From NCBI RefSeq assembly GCF_024721995.1, contig NZ_JANQBC010000003.1:372001-436000 (forward strand): a stretch of DNA of 64,000 nucleotides. The letters are read 5' to 3'. Below, in pieces: positions 61,474-64,000 of the stretch. The stretch's first letter is position 1, and each line of letters opens with the position of its first letter. The notes under the pieces were generated by a model. It saw only the letters and a list, made by a program, of their open reading frames with translations. It did not search any database and was not told the DNA's origin. The translations under genes were made by a program, and so were the position numbers. The DNA is from Paenibacillus radicibacter (GTDB lineage Bacteria; Bacillota; Bacilli; Paenibacillales; NBRC-103111).

Positions 61474-61851
61474 TCATTAGCCGCATCTTGTTGGATTCAC
61501 GTCGTCTATACGGGAGTCCGAAGACCACCAAAGCGCTCCAAAAGCAAGGCTTTCAAGTATCGGAGAAGACGCTCGCACGAATCATGAAAGCCTTGGGGTT
61601 AAAATCCCGTATAGTGAAGGAATACAAAGCCACAACCAACTCCAAGCACAATCTACCCGTTTATGAGAATGTGCTGAATCGACAGTTTCAGGTACAAGCG
61701 CCAAACCAAGCGTGGGTGACGGACATCACCTATATTGCCACCGATGAAGGATGGCATGGAAGGAAGTATGAGTCGCAAAGGCAACTGCTATGATAATGCA
61801 TGCATTGAATCCTTCCACAGCGTGCTAAAAAAAGAACTCATTTATCTAGGG
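61467..61851 (+). pseudogene. IS3-family transposase (OrfB) remnant with internal deletion
   Basis: The frame RLYGSPKTTKALQKQGFQVS through [16 protein letters not shown] is the HTH and first catalytic Asp of an IS3/IS150-type OrfB. It then jumps out of frame to [20 protein letters not shown], the third catalytic residue (Glu) region, losing about 85 codons including the second Asp. It ends at LKKELIYLG without the C-terminus. No terminal inverted repeats are visible. It is inactive and its left edge cuts the Nudix gene. Confidence 0.85.
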
Positions 61852-61873
61852 TCAATCCCTGTTGGATTGGGTT

Positions 61874-61972
61874 ATGAAAACAAATGACCTCCAGGGAAAT
61901 GCGGAATATATGAGGAGGCTGCATAAGACAATCGTTCAGAACAGAGTTAGCAATGTACCTGATTACAAATAA
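61874..61972 (+). pseudogene. Fragment: C-terminal tail of an unknown protein
   Basis: The frame [20 protein letters not shown] and VQNRVSNVPDYK ends at TAA 61970-61972. There is no ribosome site and no fitting upstream sequence. It looks like the last 32 residues of a gene whose body was lost between the IS remnant and this point. I do not recognise the family. Confidence 0.4.
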
Positions 61973-61979
61973 TTTTTAA

Positions 61980-62361
61980 AATTCAATATTTTAATCGTGC
62001 CATCGGCTAATTTAATAGAACAAGAAGGAGTATTGGTAATCTTGGATAGATTGAAAGATGGAGATACACTTTGTCATGGTGATTTTCATCCAGGTAATAT
62101 ATTACTATCAAACGGGCATCCAATGGTTATAGACTTCATGAATGTTTGCCATGGAGATTTATTTTATGATGTTGCAAGAACTGTTTTTTTGGTGGAATAT
62201 ACACCCGTTCCAGCAGATGCAGATGGTAGAAAACATCTCTGCGATATAAGAAAACGCTGGCAGACTTATATCTTATCGAAATGAATGTTACCCGAGAAAT
62301 GATACAAGATTATCTATCTGTGATTATTAAGACTAGAGTAGGTGAATTCCCGAACGAGTAG
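61980..62361 (+). pseudogene. Aminoglycoside phosphotransferase-family pseudogene
   Basis: Brenner motif LCHGDFHPGNILL and the DFG-like MVIDFMNVCHGD are intact, followed by LFYDVARTVFLVEYTPVPAD. A frameshift near 62240 moves the rest (KKTLADLYLIEMNVTREMI ... ARVGE-like KTRVGEFPNE) into another frame, which ends at 62361. The N-terminal about 150 residues are absent. It is a dead relative of the intact APH-like gene at 37.5 kb. Confidence 0.75.
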
Positions 62362-62427
62362 GTAGGGTTTGAAATTGTTGAGAGCTTTGGTCATTATCAA
62401 AATGATTGCAATGAAGCCATACCGATT

Positions 62428-63690
62428 TTAAGAACTGTTCGTAAGCGTTCGTTCTTTTTCAGCTTTCATAAAAGGAATGTGTACGATTATTTTTAACACA
62501 AGTCCAATCGTTAGAATAACAAGAGAAAGAATAAAAGGACCATGATCTAACAAATATCCATACATCTGTAGTCCAGCAACTTTTCCTATAGCAAAGGATA
62601 AAGACATGATGGCAAAAAAACGGCCCATACCTTCATTGGGTACTTCAGTTTGGTAGAAAGAGATGAAATACGATCCGTATGCTCCGCGGACTAAGAACAT
62701 GGATAATACGATCATGCAAAAGAACCATAATGGACCGTTTGAAAAATGGATCAGCCAGTTGGAGAATGTATCCCACCCCAGTAACAGTAGAGGTAAAGCA
62801 GTCAATGTCATTCCGATAACCCCAATTAAAATACCAGTTGGCACGGTCACTCTTTTTTTCAAAAATGCTATAATTAATATACTGCCGATATTGCCTACCG
62901 TCACCATACTTTGTACCAAACCAACTTGAACATTAGTTCCCGAAAATATTTGCTTAATTATATAGGGAAACCCAACTAATACAATAGCGGTCAAGAACAA
63001 ATGGGTTAAAACTCCGTTTACAACCAGAGATAACAACTGTGCGTTGTTATGAAATATTTTGAACCCTGCGGCGATATCTTGTAGCAAACCATTAATTTGC
63101 TTACGTTTTTCCATAGCTGGTATTTTCATGAAATAGGAACATGCAGCTGCTGTAATGAAAGTTATAGCGTTAAGGAGAAAAATACCAGATAAACCTATGT
63201 AGCAAAAAATTAGTGCGGCTGAAATAGGAGCAGCTACTGAAAGGGTCTCGATGATAGTGGTCTTTAGTGAGTTAGCTTCAACCAATTTATCTTTGCTGAC
63301 TAAGAATGGAAGCACCGTAACAAATGCAGGTAAGAAAAATAACTCACAGATTCCAAGAAAAAAGACTAATAGTTGAATAATGATCATATCCAAAGGTTGG
63401 ATTATCACATACAAGAATGCTCCCAACAACACTATTGCTCTTAATATATCTATAATGATGATCCACCTTTTACGATCAATCCGATCTACCCAAGCCCCTG
63501 CAAACAAGCCAAATAAAAGCTGTGGAAGTAGTCCTATCACTAATGTTGAGGCAAAAGCCGATGCGGAACCCGTTTTTTCTAAAATATACAAAGAAAGACC
63601 CGTTTGTGTAAAAGTGCTTCCAAATACAGCGATTCCTTGACCTAATATAAATAACATAAACTGCCGATTTTTTAGTAAACGCCAATCCAT
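62428..63690 (-). CDS. MFS exporter of the macrolide-efflux (MefA-like) group
   Basis: The 420-residue, 12-helix transporter begins MDWRLLKNRQFMLFILGQGI, the usual start of the MFS_3/MefA-like group, with motif A GAWVDRIDRKRWIIIID. I chose ATG 63690 because family members start there and GGGAG lies upstream. An open frame extends to 63828 but crosses the start of the divergent regulator. The family exports macrolides or other drugs. A partial AraC-type gene is divergent and probably controls it. Confidence 0.88.
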   Translation of the reverse strand: MDWRLLKNRQFMLFILGQGIAVFGSTFTQTGLSLYILEKTGSASAFASTLVIGLLPQLLFGLFAGAWVDRIDRKRWIIIIDILRAIVLLGAFLYVIIQPLDMIIIQLLVFFLGICELFFLPAFVTVLPFLVSKDKLVEANSLKTTIIETLSVAAPISAALIFCYIGLSGIFLLNAITFITAAACSYFMKIPAMEKRKQINGLLQDIAAGFKIFHNNAQLLSLVVNGVLTHLFLTAIVLVGFPYIIKQIFSGTNVQVGLVQSMVTVGNIGSILIIAFLKKRVTVPTGILIGVIGMTLTALPLLLLGWDTFSNWLIHFSNGPLWFFCMIVLSMFLVRGAYGSYFISFYQTEVPNEGMGRFFAIMSLSFAIGKVAGLQMYGYLLDHGPFILSLVILTIGLVLKIIVHIPFMKAEKERTLTNSS

Positions 63691-63815
63691 TAATAATTCA
63701 CACTCCCACTTGGTACATTTTCTAAAGAGTGTATACCGAGTCTCTGTTTTATGCTCTGCATTCATTTCGATACTTTGCAATTTTTGCAGAGTCATTCTCA
63801 TAAGGGGGATATAAA

Positions 63816-64000
63816 TTGTATTTATCAAAAATATGGTTGCCTAATAGCAAAGTAGGATATTATCACTTGGAAGCTCACCATGCTGATGAATATCACGGCC
63901 ATGGTGATTGCTACCAGGTGAGTATCCCAATCTTTGGAACCCCAATTCTGAACCTAAATAATCGAAATAATAGATTGATTCCTAAAGACACCTTCATAAC
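63816..64000 (+). CDS. AraC-type regulator, N-terminal cupin part (truncated by window edge)
   Basis: A TTG start at 63816, 7 bp after AAGGGGG, opens a frame to the edge: LYLSKIWLPNSKVGYYHLEA, then HHADEYHGHGDCYQVSIPI and FGTPILNL. The HxxxEYHGHGDCYQVSIPI pattern is that of the cupin sensor domain of AraC-family regulators. The HTH part would lie beyond the window. It is divergent from the MFS exporter, with 125 bp between, which suggests local control. Confidence 0.6.
   Translation, partial: MYLSKIWLPNSKVGYYHLEAHHADEYHGHGDCYQVSIPIFGTPILNLNNRNNRLIPKDTFI

Overview
The window reads as chromosomal DNA of a low-to-mid GC Gram-positive, most likely Paenibacillus or a close relative (inference). 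The reasons are strong AGGAGG-type ribosome sites with frequent TTG and GTG starts, lipobox lipoproteins, copper-amine-oxidase-like stalk domains, cadherin-like cell-surface repeats, many TetR/MarR/HxlR/AraC/WYL regulators, CcpA-type cre and PerR-type boxes, and MsmX-style sugar permeases without their own ATPase. I saw no rRNA, tRNA, CRISPR array or intact insertion sequence.

Left part (1-24 kb). It opens with the 5' part of a lipoprotein gene carrying tandem cadherin-like repeats, two of them almost identical in DNA. Next are an SRPBCC-ArsR operon with twin operators, an operon of an MFS drug exporter, a WYL regulator and a short-chain dehydrogenase-like protein, and a VanR/VanS/VanY/VanZ-like set without vanHAX. 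A CitS/CitT-type two-component pair lies divergent from tctCBA and a BASS symporter, with a near-perfect cre site. An ABM-TMEM175-LLM operon, SelO, YceI and an OmpR-type two-component pair follow.

Middle (24-46 kb). This holds ahpCF behind a PerR-like box, a heterodimeric ABC exporter behind a promoter with two palindromes, TetR/SDR, DUF4386/Crp, mqo and an orphan MraY paralogue. A run of regulator plus small redox-enzyme pairs then follows (LysR/FMN reductase, MarR/quinone reductase, HxlR/quinone reductase), several with visible operator repeats, and then DoxX. The DoxX promoter has the same operator core and geometry as the ArsR promoter 44 kb away.

Right part (46-64 kb). Here are a MidA-like methyltransferase with C-terminal TPRs, Lrp/AsnC, a hydrolase, an orphan trpB, a stalk-domain/NlpC-like secreted protein and a Bcr/CflA exporter. 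The most unusual locus is at 53.6-61.1 kb. It has a three-gene signalling operon (response regulator, kinase, lipoprotein) followed by a transporter operon (lipoprotein substrate-binding protein, two CUT1 permeases, and an HlyD/RND-type adaptor in place of an ATPase). It is followed by a cluster of broken genes (Nudix, IS3 transposase, unknown tail, phosphotransferase), an MFS exporter and the start of a divergent AraC-type regulator.
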